Assembly (NCBI GenBank): GCA_050701795.1
Contig: JBOGDK010000053.1
Coordinates: forward strand, 1-16,888
Length of the DNA: 16,888 nucleotides
Direction of reading: 5' to 3'
Source of the DNA: WHSM01 sp050701795
GTDB taxonomy: Bacteria > Actinomycetota > Actinomycetes > Mycobacteriales > Micromonosporaceae
Part shown: positions 6,483 through 13,751 of the stretch, one piece after another
Layout: each line of letters begins with the position of its first letter
Numbering within the stretch: position 1 is the stretch's first letter
Program-made: the position numbers and the translations under genes
Notes under the pieces: generated by a model
What the model was told of the DNA's origin: nothing
The model's input: the letters and a program-made list of their open reading frames with translations, nothing else
Databases searched by the model: none

Positions 6483-7913
6483 GTGGACGCCCTGTTCGAT
6501 GTCGGCGGCGATGCCGCCCCAGGTGCCGGTACCCGACCGGCTGGCTTCGCGGAGCCGACCGCCGATGCCCCGCTCGCGGTACGGATGCGTCCGGCGGATC
6601 TCGACGAGCTGGTCGGCCAGGAACACCTGCTGGGGCCGGGGGCGCCGTTGCGCCGGCTGGTGGAAGGCGACGCCCCGCTGTCGGTGATCCTGTGGGGCCC
6701 GCCGGGCAGTGGCAAGACCACGGTCGCGCACCTGGTGGCACACGCGACCAGCCGTCGGTTCGTACCGCTGTCGGCACTGAACGCGGGGGTCAAGGACGTA
6801 CGGGCGGTGATCGACACCGCGCGCCGGGAACGCCGTGCCGGTTCTCGGCAGACCGTGCTGTTCATCGACGAGGTGCACCGGTTCACCAAGACCCAGCAGG
6901 ATTCGCTGCTCGGGGCGGTGGAGGACCGTACGGTCACGCTGCTCGCGGCGACCACGGAGAACCCGTACTTCTCGATCGTGTCGCCGTTGTTGTCGCGGTG
7001 CGTGCTGCTGACTCTGGAACCGTTGACCGACGAGACGATCCGGAGCCTGGTACGGCGTGCCCTGACTCAGCAGCGGGGCCTCGATGGTGCAGTGACACTG
7101 CACCCGGACGCCGAGGCTCATCTGGTACGGCTGGCCGCGGGCGATGCCCGCAAGGCGCTGACCGCGCTGGAGGCGGCGGCGGGGTCGGCGCTGGCTGCTT
7201 CAGGATCCGGTGACGGGCCGGTGGAGGTGGATCTCGCCACCGCTGAGGCGGCCGTGGACCAGGCAGCCCTGCGGTACGACCGGGACGGCGACTCCCACTA
7301 CGACATCGTGAGCGCGTTCATCAAGAGCATGCGCGGCTCCGACGTGGATGCCGCGTTGCACTGGCTGGCGCGGATGCTGGTGGCCGGCGAAGACGCCCGG
7401 TTCATCGCCCGTAGGTTGATCATCTTCGCCAGCGAGGACGTCGGGATGGCGGATCCCACGGCGTTGCAGACCGCGGTGGCGGCGGCGCATGCGGTGGAGC
7501 ACGTCGGGCTCCCCGAGGTGCAGTTGAACCTGGCGCACGCCGTGGTGCACCTGGCCACGTCGCCGAAGTCGAACGCCGTGACGGTGGCGATCGGCGCGGC
7601 GGCCGAGGACGTACGGGCCGGCCGTACCGGCGCGGTGCCGCCGCATCTGCGGGATGCCCACTACCGGGGAGCCGCCTCACTCGGGCACGGTGCCGAGTAC
7701 CGGTACCCGCATGCGGACGCCCGGGGGGTGGTGGAACAGCGATATCTTCCCGAGGGAATGTCGGGCGCTGACTACTACCGTCCGACCAGGCACGGTGACG
7801 AGGCGTCAGTGGCTGAGCGGCTGCCGCGGCTGCGGCGTATCGTCCGGGCAGACTCAGCGGACCCTGGCGAGGCGGCACCACCACCACCACCGACCGGGCG
7901 GAGCAGGCAGTGA
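6483..7913 (+). CDS. rarA: replication-associated recombination protein A (AAA+ ATPase)
   Basis: This 476-residue RarA/MgsA/WRNIP1-family ATPase acts at stalled replication forks together with SSB and recombination proteins. Walker A is GPPGSGKTT (72-80), Walker B is VLFIDEVH (D129, E130), and sensor 1 follows in AATTEN. The C-terminal oligomerisation region contains the family hallmarks SAFIKSMRGSD, ASEDVGMADP and YRYPH. The tail after about 455 is Pro-rich and variable. The open frame runs upstream to 6006, but the GTG at 6483 gives the family's typical N-terminus and sits just after a TAGGGT box. It is normal in length and complete. The next gene begins 10 bp after its stop and is probably co-transcribed. 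Confidence 0.95.
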   Translation: MDALFDVGGDAAPGAGTRPAGFAEPTADAPLAVRMRPADLDELVGQEHLLGPGAPLRRLVEGDAPLSVILWGPPGSGKTTVAHLVAHATSRRFVPLSALNAGVKDVRAVIDTARRERRAGSRQTVLFIDEVHRFTKTQQDSLLGAVEDRTVTLLAATTENPYFSIVSPLLSRCVLLTLEPLTDETIRSLVRRALTQQRGLDGAVTLHPDAEAHLVRLAAGDARKALTALEAAAGSALAASGSGDGPVEVDLATAEAAVDQAALRYDRDGDSHYDIVSAFIKSMRGSDVDAALHWLARMLVAGEDARFIARRLIIFASEDVGMADPTALQTAVAAAHAVEHVGLPEVQLNLAHAVVHLATSPKSNAVTVAIGAAAEDVRAGRTGAVPPHLRDAHYRGAASLGHGAEYRYPHADARGVVEQRYLPEGMSGADYYRPTRHGDEASVAERLPRLRRIVRADSADPGEAAPPPPPTGRSRQ

Positions 7914-7923
7914 GGGGGAGTTC

Positions 7924-9441
7924 GTGACGCCGGCTGATCGACGCCGCCGCCGCGGTGGCCCGCCCCCGGACTCCGTGCCGCCAGGCCCGGTACCTGATGA
8001 GTACGGCGATGAGATCGACTATTTCGCGCAGCTGCGTTCGGCACCGTCCGCACGTCGTGAGCGACAGGCCCCACGTCGCGACCCGGGTGACCTGAGGCGA
8101 CCGCCTCCCGACCATGTGGAGCCGCCACGCCGCCAGGCGACGCCGGATCATATGGAGCCTCCTCGCCGGCGTCAGGGGCCGCCGCCGGAGGCCCGGACCC
8201 GCGGCGGTGGCCGTGGCCGTGGCCGGCCGCAGCGTCCGGACGAGCGGGCGGAGTGGCTGCCACCCGGCCAGGCGCGGATCGATGCCAACGCTGCGCCGAG
8301 TGGCCGCCCCGCCAGGGTGATCGACGGTGAGGTCACGGGGGAGATCCCCGCCGTCGTGGACGGACAGGCCACCGGCGAGATCCCACCGGTGATGGACGGG
8401 CCGCAACGCCGGCCGCCGGCAGGTGCCGGGCCACGACGGCGGCAGCCTGGTGACCCGCCGCAGTCCGGGGCTGGACGTGGCGGTGCGCCGGAGGAACGTG
8501 GGCGTACCCGGCGGCGAGGTGGGCGCAAGGCACCGGAGCCTCCCCGTAGCGACAGCCCGCATCAGGAACCGGGCCTGACGGACCCGAGGCGTCCCGACGC
8601 CCGGCCGGGGGCGGAGCGGCCCCGACGTCCCGATGCCGAGCCCAGCCATGGTGGCCCGGCCCGCGGTCGGCCCGGGCGTGGCGAGCCGCCTCCGCAGCGA
8701 CAGCGTGGTGGGCCACCTCCACAGCAACATGGGCCGCCCCCGGAGCAGCCACCGGGCAGGCCGGGCAGGGCCGATCGGCGGCGCTCCGACGGCCGTAGCG
8801 GTCGGCGGCGCCGTGCGGAACCCGTGGAGGCCGCCGGGGCAGCGGGGGTCGAGGCTGCCGGGCCGCCGACCCGCGGTCCGGGCGGCGCCGGGCCCGGTCA
8901 GGGAGGCGGCCGATCGCAGGTACGGGCACAGCTGCGCCAGGTCGAGCGGTTGCGCATGATCACGCTGATCTGTGTGACTCTGGTGCTTCTCGGATCGTTG
9001 CCGGGTTTCTTCCTCATCAGGTACGCCACCCGGGACCCCGGATTCCGGGCGATGGACGGCCTTGCGGTGCCGACCTGGGCGGCCCGGAATCCGGCGGACG
9101 AAGCGGTGGGGAGCCGGTGGTGCATCCGTACCTGCCGGGTACGGCAGCGGCTCTGGGAGTCCGAACGGGCGATTGAGCCGACGTCGGGCGCCTACCAGAA
9201 GGCGTTGCGGGACGCTGGCTGGAAGCGCTGGGACGTGGCGGACTGTCCAGTACGGAACGTGCGTGGCCATTACAGCTGTTGGCGGCGCGACGCGTACACG
9301 ATGGACATGTGGATCCGGGCGCCGCAGTGCCGCCGCAACGGTGGCGGCGGGTCGGCGGAGAGCGGGAGCGGCAACCGGTGTCCGGCGTCGCTCGTCACCG
9401 TGGTGATTCGCAACGCGGGTGCCGACTACCGCCTCAAGTGA
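7924..9441 (+). CDS. Arg/Pro-rich single-pass membrane protein with a Cys-containing external domain
   Basis: A 505-residue protein I cannot assign to a named family. Residues 1-340 are low-complexity, rich in Arg, Pro, Gly and Glu, and probably disordered in the cytoplasm. They include a 12-residue repeat containing TGEIP (134-145 and 146-157) and two copies of PDHxEPPRR earlier. One transmembrane helix lies at about 346-366. The remaining 140 residues look folded and extracytoplasmic, with six cysteines (WCIRTC, DCPV, SCWRR, QCRRN, RCPAS) that could form three disulfides. GTG 7924 has GGGGGAG just upstream and follows rarA by 10 bp, so the two are probably an operon. N-in topology is inferred from the basic N-terminal side. 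A shared function with rarA is not evident. Confidence 0.8.
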   Translation: MTPADRRRRRGGPPPDSVPPGPVPDEYGDEIDYFAQLRSAPSARRERQAPRRDPGDLRRPPPDHVEPPRRQATPDHMEPPRRRQGPPPEARTRGGGRGRGRPQRPDERAEWLPPGQARIDANAAPSGRPARVIDGEVTGEIPAVVDGQATGEIPPVMDGPQRRPPAGAGPRRRQPGDPPQSGAGRGGAPEERGRTRRRGGRKAPEPPRSDSPHQEPGLTDPRRPDARPGAERPRRPDAEPSHGGPARGRPGRGEPPPQRQRGGPPPQQHGPPPEQPPGRPGRADRRRSDGRSGRRRRAEPVEAAGAAGVEAAGPPTRGPGGAGPGQGGGRSQVRAQLRQVERLRMITLICVTLVLLGSLPGFFLIRYATRDPGFRAMDGLAVPTWAARNPADEAVGSRWCIRTCRVRQRLWESERAIEPTSGAYQKALRDAGWKRWDVADCPVRNVRGHYSCWRRDAYTMDMWIRAPQCRRNGGGGSAESGSGNRCPASLVTVVIRNAGADYRLK

Positions 9442-9516
9442 CGGGCAGCAGGCGATCAGACGGGCAATGCATCCGGAAGCCCACCGGCACGTCACCGGGT
9501 CCGGTAACCACATGAG

Positions 9517-9547
9517 ATGCCACGGAATCCGGGTAGCGCGGTGGCAT
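9517..9547. repeat. 7-bp inverted repeat between the membrane protein and DUF948 genes
   Basis: ATGCCAC (9517-9523) and GTGGCAT (9541-9547) are perfectly complementary around a 17-nt loop. The element lies 76 bp after the upstream stop and 15 bp before a TAGGGT box. It could be a terminator lacking a U-tract or a regulatory site for the DUF948-alaS transcript. The rest of the 213-bp gap shows no gene. Confidence 0.3.
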
Positions 9548-9561
9548 GTGGGTGCGCCCGG

Positions 9562-9567
9562 TAGGGT
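9562..9567 (+). promoter_or_regulatory. possible -10 box (TAGGGT) for the DUF948-alaS operon
   Basis: TAGGGT matches the motif before rarA, but here the GTG start is 87 nt further on and has its own ribosome binding site. The transcript would therefore carry a leader of about 80 nt. It is the best promoter candidate for the coupled DUF948, small ORF, DUF6167-like and alaS genes. No good -35 is visible. Confidence 0.35.
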
Positions 9568-9654
9568 CACTGCGATAGCGGGAAATCCCCCCGGGCGGGC
9601 AGGGATCCGACATCCCACGGCGCCCTGAGGGATCTTCGAGAAGGGAGCACCACC

Positions 9655-10128
9655 GTGTCCGGTGGCGAGATTGCGGCGTTGCTGGCCGCAGCGGGGTTTC
9701 TGCTGCTGGTGGGCGCCCTTGCGGTACCGATCCTGCGACTGCGGCATACCGTCGACGCGGCGACCCGGGCCCTCAACGATGTGGTCGACCGGACGACTCC
9801 GGTGCTCGGCCAGTTGGAGACCACTGTTGGCGAAGTGAACACCGCGCTGGGTCAGGTGCACCAGTCGCTTGATGGCGTCAACGCCCAACTGGTCCGGATT
9901 GACACCATCACCGGGCACGCCCAGCAGGTCACCGGGACCGTGGCCAATCTCGCCACGGTGATCGGGGCCGCGTCCGCGAACCCGCTGGTGAAGGTGGCCG
10001 CGTTCGGGTACGGCGTTCGCAAGGCCGCGCGCGCACGGCAGCAGGCCGACTCTGAGCGCGAGGTGCGTGACAGGCTGAAGCTGGAGCGCAAGGCCGCACA
10101 GCCCCGCCGCCGGAGGAGGACCGCATGA
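9655..10128 (+). CDS. DUF948 domain membrane protein
   Basis: A 157-residue protein with one N-terminal transmembrane segment (about 5-27, following MSGGE). A long amphipathic, probably coiled-coil region comes next (about 30-110, with heptad-like spacing in TTPVLGQLETTVGEVNTALG), and the tail is strongly basic. This is the layout of DUF948 proteins, which in actinobacteria often sit just before alaS. The molecular role is unknown; relatives have been discussed as general stress or envelope-associated proteins. The GTG start is preceded by AAGGGAG (9641-9647). Its stop overlaps the start of a 40-codon ORF (ATGA, 10125-10128), suggesting coupled translation. Confidence 0.85.
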   Translation: MSGGEIAALLAAAGFLLLVGALAVPILRLRHTVDAATRALNDVVDRTTPVLGQLETTVGEVNTALGQVHQSLDGVNAQLVRIDTITGHAQQVTGTVANLATVIGAASANPLVKVAAFGYGVRKAARARQQADSEREVRDRLKLERKAAQPRRRRRTA

Positions 10129-10247
10129 GCTGCCCCATGGACGGATCCCGCACCGTTCACGAGGCTCCGCCCCGGGTCGTGCCCCGGCACAGCGTCGTGG
10201 TCCGGAGCCGTGGCGCGGTCCCGTCCCCGGGCCAGGGGAGGCACTGA
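10125..10247 (+). CDS. 40-residue basic small protein, unrecognised
   Basis: An ATG (10125) overlapping the DUF948 stop as ATGA opens a 40-codon frame. It ends at TGA 10245-10247, sharing one base with the next gene's ATG. A near-perfect ribosome binding site, GGAGGAGG (10112-10119), lies five bases upstream and serves no other start. About 36 of 40 codons end in G or C, as expected for a translated frame in this genome. The product, starting MSCPMDGSRTVHE, has six Arg, three His and six Pro, no transmembrane segment and no family I recognise. It could be a real small protein, or a leader-like frame whose translation carries ribosomes from the DUF948 gene to the next gene. Initiation is well supported; function is unknown. 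Confidence 0.6.
   Translation: MSCPMDGSRTVHEAPPRVVPRHSVVVRSRGAVPSPGQGRH
10163..10209 (+). repeat. nested inverted repeat inside the small ORF
   Basis: GGCTCCG (10163-10169) and CGGAGCC (10203-10209) form a perfect 7-bp stem. The enclosed sequence contains a second possible stem (CCGGG at 10172-10176 with CCCGG at 10183-10187). The structure ends 25 nt before the next gene's ribosome binding site. A folded mRNA here could make downstream translation depend on ribosomes passing through the small ORF. At this GC content such stems are fairly common. Confidence 0.35.
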
Positions 10248-10600
10248 TGCTCAAGCGAGTGTTCTGGCTTGGCGTCGGCGTCGCGGTCGGGGTGGTGGTG
10301 GTACGGAAGCTGAGTCGTACCGCCGAGGCGTACACCCCGCGCGGGATCGCCGCGTCCGCACAGGAATCCGCTGTCGGTCTGCTGGATTCTGTGCGTGAAT
10401 TCATGCAGGACGTACGCGAGGGTATGGCCGAACGGGAGGCCGAGATCCACGCCGCGCTCGCCGAGAACGCCGAGTCCGGCGGGCTGCGCGCTGAGGATCT
10501 GGACGATCAGGGCGATCCCCGCGTCGAGATCCTCGATCGCCTGCACGAGCTGGGCGACCTGGCGGACCCGTACCACCCGAGAGGCGAACCCGGACGATGA
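10247..10600 (+). CDS. small membrane-associated protein, DUF6167-like
   Basis: A 117-residue protein with a short N-terminal hydrophobic segment (about 4-20, VFWLGVGVAVGVVVVRK) and a mostly helical, charged remainder. It contains DVREGMAEREAEIHAALAEN and an acidic C-terminus. This resembles the DUF6167 family, found next to alaS and DUF948 genes in Streptomyces and relatives; the assignment is from memory of such sequences. ATG 10247 shares one base with the small ORF's stop and has AGGGGAGG (10234-10241) five bases upstream. Its own stop overlaps the alaS start (ATGA, 10597-10600), so the whole run to alaS appears translationally coupled. Its role is unknown. Confidence 0.78.
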   Translation: MLKRVFWLGVGVAVGVVVVRKLSRTAEAYTPRGIAASAQESAVGLLDSVREFMQDVREGMAEREAEIHAALAENAESGGLRAEDLDDQGDPRVEILDRLHELGDLADPYHPRGEPGR

Positions 10601-13287
10601 GAACCGCGGAGATCAAGCGCCGGTTCCTGGCTCACTTCGAATCACACGGGCACACCGTGGTGCCGAGCGCGCCCTTGCCCGCGTACGACGATCCGAATCT
10701 GCTGTTCATCCCCGCGGGCATGGTGCCGTTCGTGCCGTATTTCCTGGGTCAGGTGACGCCGCCGTACCGGCGCGCCGCCAGCGTGCAGAAGTGCGTGCGT
10801 ACCCCGGACATCGAGGAGGTCGGCAAGACCAGCCGGCACGGCACGTTCTTCCAGATGAACGGCAACTTCTCCTTCGGCGACTACTTCAAGGAAGGCGCGA
10901 TCCGGTTCGCCTGGGAGCTGGTGACCACGCCGGCCGGCGAGGGCGGCTTCGGGCTGGATCCGGAGAAGATCTGGGCGACTGTCTACCTCGACGACGACGA
11001 GGCGATCGAGATCTGGCGGTCCGTGGTGGGGCTGCCTGCCGAACGCATCGTGCGCCGGGGCAAGAAGGACAACTACTGGCACACCGGAATCCCGGGCCCG
11101 GCCGGTCCCTGCTCGGAGATCTACCTCGACCGTGGCCCGGAGTACGGACCCGAGGGCGGCCCCGAGGTCGACGAGGACCGGTACCTGGAGTTCTGGAACC
11201 TGGTCTTCATGCAGTACGAGATCACCAACGTGGTGGACAAGGAGACATTCGAGGTCGTCGGTGACCTGCCGTCGAAGAACATCGACACCGGAATGGGCCT
11301 GGAACGGGTCGCCGCGCTGCTGCAGGGCGTCGACAACCTGTACGAGATCGACGAGGTGCGCCCGATCCTCGACAAGGCGGTCGAGCTGACCGGCCGCCGG
11401 TACGGAGTCTCGACCAGCCACGTCGCGTCGCAGGCGCACCCGGATGACGTACGGCTGCGGGTGATCGCGGACCACATCCGTACCGGGCTGATGTTGATCG
11501 GTGACGGGGTGACCCCGAGCAACGAGGGCCGCGGGTACGTGCTGCGCCGGATCCTGCGGCGGGCCGCGCGTGCGGTACGCCTGCTGGGCTACTCCGAGCC
11601 GTCCTTCCCGCACCTGTTCCCGGTCGCGCGGGACTGCATGTCGCCCAGCTACCCCGAGCTGGCCGCCGAGTACGACCGGATCTCCCAGTACGCGTACGCC
11701 GAGGAGGAGGCGTTCCTGTCGACGTTGCGGCAGGGCACCGTGATCCTCGACATGGCCGTCGACGAGACGAAGCGCTCCGGGGGCACCGTGCTCTCCGGCG
11801 ACAAGGCGTTCGCGCTGCACGACACGTACGGCTTCCCGATCGACCTGACTCTGGAGATCGCGAGCGAGCAGGGGCTCTCGGTCGACGAGGACGGGTTCCG
11901 GCGGTTGATGGCCGACCAGCGGACACGGGCGAAGGCCGACGCCGCGGCGCGTAGATCCGGTCACAGCGACACCTCGGCGTACCGGGAGGTGCTGGACTCG
12001 TACGGCACCAGCACGTTCACCGGCTACACCGAGCTGTCCCGGGAGTCGACCGTACGGGCCGTGATCTCCGAACACGGCACGCTGGCCGGAGCCGGCGAGG
12101 GCGACGAGGTCGAGGTGGTGCTCGACGTCACTCCGTTCTACGCCGAGGGCGGTGGCCAGCAGCCGGACACCGGCAGGATCGTCGTCGCCGGTGGCGAGCT
12201 GGAGGTGCTTGACGTCCAGCAGCCGGTGCCGGGGCTGACGGTGCACCGAGCGAAGGTGGTCCGCGGCGAGGTGCGTACCGGTGAGACCGGGCTGGCGGAG
12301 ATCGACGTCCGGCGCCGGGGCGCGATCTCGCGTTCCCACACTGCGACCCACCTGGTGCACCAGACGATGCGCAACTTTCTCGGCGAGTCCGCGACCCAGG
12401 CGGGTTCGCTGAACGCGCCTGGCCGGCTGCGATTCGACTTCAACACCCCGGGCGCGGTGTCCGCGTCGATGCTGGCTGACGTGGAACAGCAGGTCAACGA
12501 GGTGCTGGTGGCAGACCTCGAGGTGCACGCGTTCACCACCTCGTTGGAGCAGGCACGCAAGCTCGGCGCGATGGCGCTGTTCGGTGAGAAGTACGGCGAC
12601 GAGGTGCGGGTCGTCGAGGTGGGCGACTACGCGCGCGAGCTGTGTGGCGGTACCCACGTGGTGCGCAGCGGCCAGCTGGGTCTGGTGAAGGTGCTCTCGG
12701 AGGCGTCGATCGGCGCCGGGGTACGCCGGGTCGAGGCCCTGGTCGGGATCGACGCTTTCGGGTTCCTGGCCAAGGAACACCTGCTGGTCTCCCGGCTGGC
12801 TGACCTGTTCCGGGTGCCGTCCGACCAGGTCGCCGACCGGGTGGAGCAGACCGTGGCGCAGTTGCGGGAGGCGGAGAAGGAGCTGGCCCGGATGCGGGCC
12901 CAGATGGTGCTCGCGGGTGCCGGGACGCTCGCCGCCGGAGCCCGCGACGTCGCCGGCTCGGCGTACGTGGCGACCGAGGCTCCGGAGGGCACGGGTGGCA
13001 ACGACGCCCGTACCCTCGCCCAGGAGGTTCGTGGCCGGCTCGACCAGGGTCGGCCCGGCGTCGTGGCGGTGGCGGTGCGTTCCGGAGGCAAAACGTCACT
13101 TGTGGTAGCGGTGAACGGGCGTGCCCGGGACGCCGGACTGTCCGCAAGGGACCTGGTGAAGACCGCGCTGTCAGGACGAGGCGGCGGAAGCGACGAGGTC
13201 GCCCAGGGTGGTGGCCTGCCCGCGGACCAGGCGCCGGTGGTGCTCGAGGCCGTGGAGCAGTTGGTGGCGAAGGTGGCATTCTCCTGA
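10597..13287 (+). CDS. alaS: alanyl-tRNA synthetase
   Basis: This 896-residue class II enzyme charges tRNA-Ala and hydrolyses mischarged Ser- and Gly-tRNA-Ala. The catalytic domain (about 1-250) includes AGMVPFVPYFLGQ, RHGTFFQMNGNFSFGDYF and the motif 3 region DTGMGLERVA. The tRNA-recognition domain follows. The editing domain carries the zinc ligands HTATH (H581, H585) and CGGTH (C683, H687). A coiled-coil and C-Ala (DHHA1) domain completes it, with the typical GRGGGS near the end. Length is normal. The start overlaps the upstream stop as ATGA. Its own ribosome binding site is weak (GAGAGG, 12 nt away), so coupling may matter. ruvX follows after 17 bp. Confidence 0.97.
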   Translation: MRTAEIKRRFLAHFESHGHTVVPSAPLPAYDDPNLLFIPAGMVPFVPYFLGQVTPPYRRAASVQKCVRTPDIEEVGKTSRHGTFFQMNGNFSFGDYFKEGAIRFAWELVTTPAGEGGFGLDPEKIWATVYLDDDEAIEIWRSVVGLPAERIVRRGKKDNYWHTGIPGPAGPCSEIYLDRGPEYGPEGGPEVDEDRYLEFWNLVFMQYEITNVVDKETFEVVGDLPSKNIDTGMGLERVAALLQGVDNLYEIDEVRPILDKAVELTGRRYGVSTSHVASQAHPDDVRLRVIADHIRTGLMLIGDGVTPSNEGRGYVLRRILRRAARAVRLLGYSEPSFPHLFPVARDCMSPSYPELAAEYDRISQYAYAEEEAFLSTLRQGTVILDMAVDETKRSGGTVLSGDKAFALHDTYGFPIDLTLEIASEQGLSVDEDGFRRLMADQRTRAKADAAARRSGHSDTSAYREVLDSYGTSTFTGYTELSRESTVRAVISEHGTLAGAGEGDEVEVVLDVTPFYAEGGGQQPDTGRIVVAGGELEVLDVQQPVPGLTVHRAKVVRGEVRTGETGLAEIDVRRRGAISRSHTATHLVHQTMRNFLGESATQAGSLNAPGRLRFDFNTPGAVSASMLADVEQQVNEVLVADLEVHAFTTSLEQARKLGAMALFGEKYGDEVRVVEVGDYARELCGGTHVVRSGQLGLVKVLSEASIGAGVRRVEALVGIDAFGFLAKEHLLVSRLADLFRVPSDQVADRVEQTVAQLREAEKELARMRAQMVLAGAGTLAAGARDVAGSAYVATEAPEGTGGNDARTLAQEVRGRLDQGRPGVVAVAVRSGGKTSLVVAVNGRARDAGLSARDLVKTALSGRGGGSDEVAQGGGLPADQAPVVLEAVEQLVAKVAFS

Positions 13288-13304
13288 CGGAAGGCCCCGG
13301 CACT

Positions 13305-13751
13305 GTGTGGATCCGCGGAGTGCGGATCGGAGTCGACGTCGGCAAGGTACGCATCGGCGTGGCGGCCAGCGACCCGGACGGGTTGCTGGCCACTCCGGTG
13401 CGTACGGTCGCGCGCGCCGGGGGGACAGGCGGCGCGGATCTGGCCGAGATCACCGAGGTGGTACGGACGTACGGTGCCGTCGAGGTGGTGGTCGGCCTGC
13501 CGGTGACGCTGGGTGGCCAGGAACGGCAGGCGGCGGTGGAAGTACGCCAGTACGCGGACCGGCTTGCCCGGATGGTGGCGCCGATTCCGGTTCGTCTCGC
13601 GGACGAGAGGCTGTCGACAGTCGTCGCAACCCGTAGGCTGTCCGAGCGGGGGGTTCGGGGGAAGCGACGCCGCACCGTCGTCGACCAGGCGGCGGCTGTG
13701 GAGATCCTGCAAGGGTGGCTCGACGCTCACCGGAGGAAACCGGATGCCTGA
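13305..13751 (+). CDS. ruvX: RuvX/YqgF putative pre-16S rRNA nuclease / Holliday junction resolvase-like
   Basis: A 148-residue RNase H-fold nuclease. Candidate acidic active-site residues are D11 (GVDVGKVRIGVA), E101 (ADERLST) and D127 (VDQAAA), the expected arrangement for YqgF/RuvX. E. coli YqgF processes the 5' end of 16S rRNA, while the mycobacterial protein has been studied as a Holliday junction resolvase; which activity applies here cannot be told from sequence. The GTG start has GGAAGG (13289-13294) at a 10-nt spacing. It lies between alaS and mltG as in Mycobacterium, and its end overlaps mltG by 8 bp. Confidence 0.93.
   Translation: MWIRGVRIGVDVGKVRIGVAASDPDGLLATPVRTVARAGGTGGADLAEITEVVRTYGAVEVVVGLPVTLGGQERQAAVEVRQYADRLARMVAPIPVRLADERLSTVVATRRLSERGVRGKRRRTVVDQAAAVEILQGWLDAHRRKPDA

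Noticed and set aside
7420..10404. 994-codon open frame on the minus strand
   Set aside because: It is antisense to the end of rarA, the membrane protein, DUF948 and the small genes. It is Arg/Pro/Thr-rich without domains, as expected from the complement of GC-rich coding sequence.
10642..12780. 712-codon minus-strand frame across alaS
   Set aside because: It lies wholly inside a clear alaS gene, has no recognisable domain and no good start; it is a product of GC-rich codon usage.
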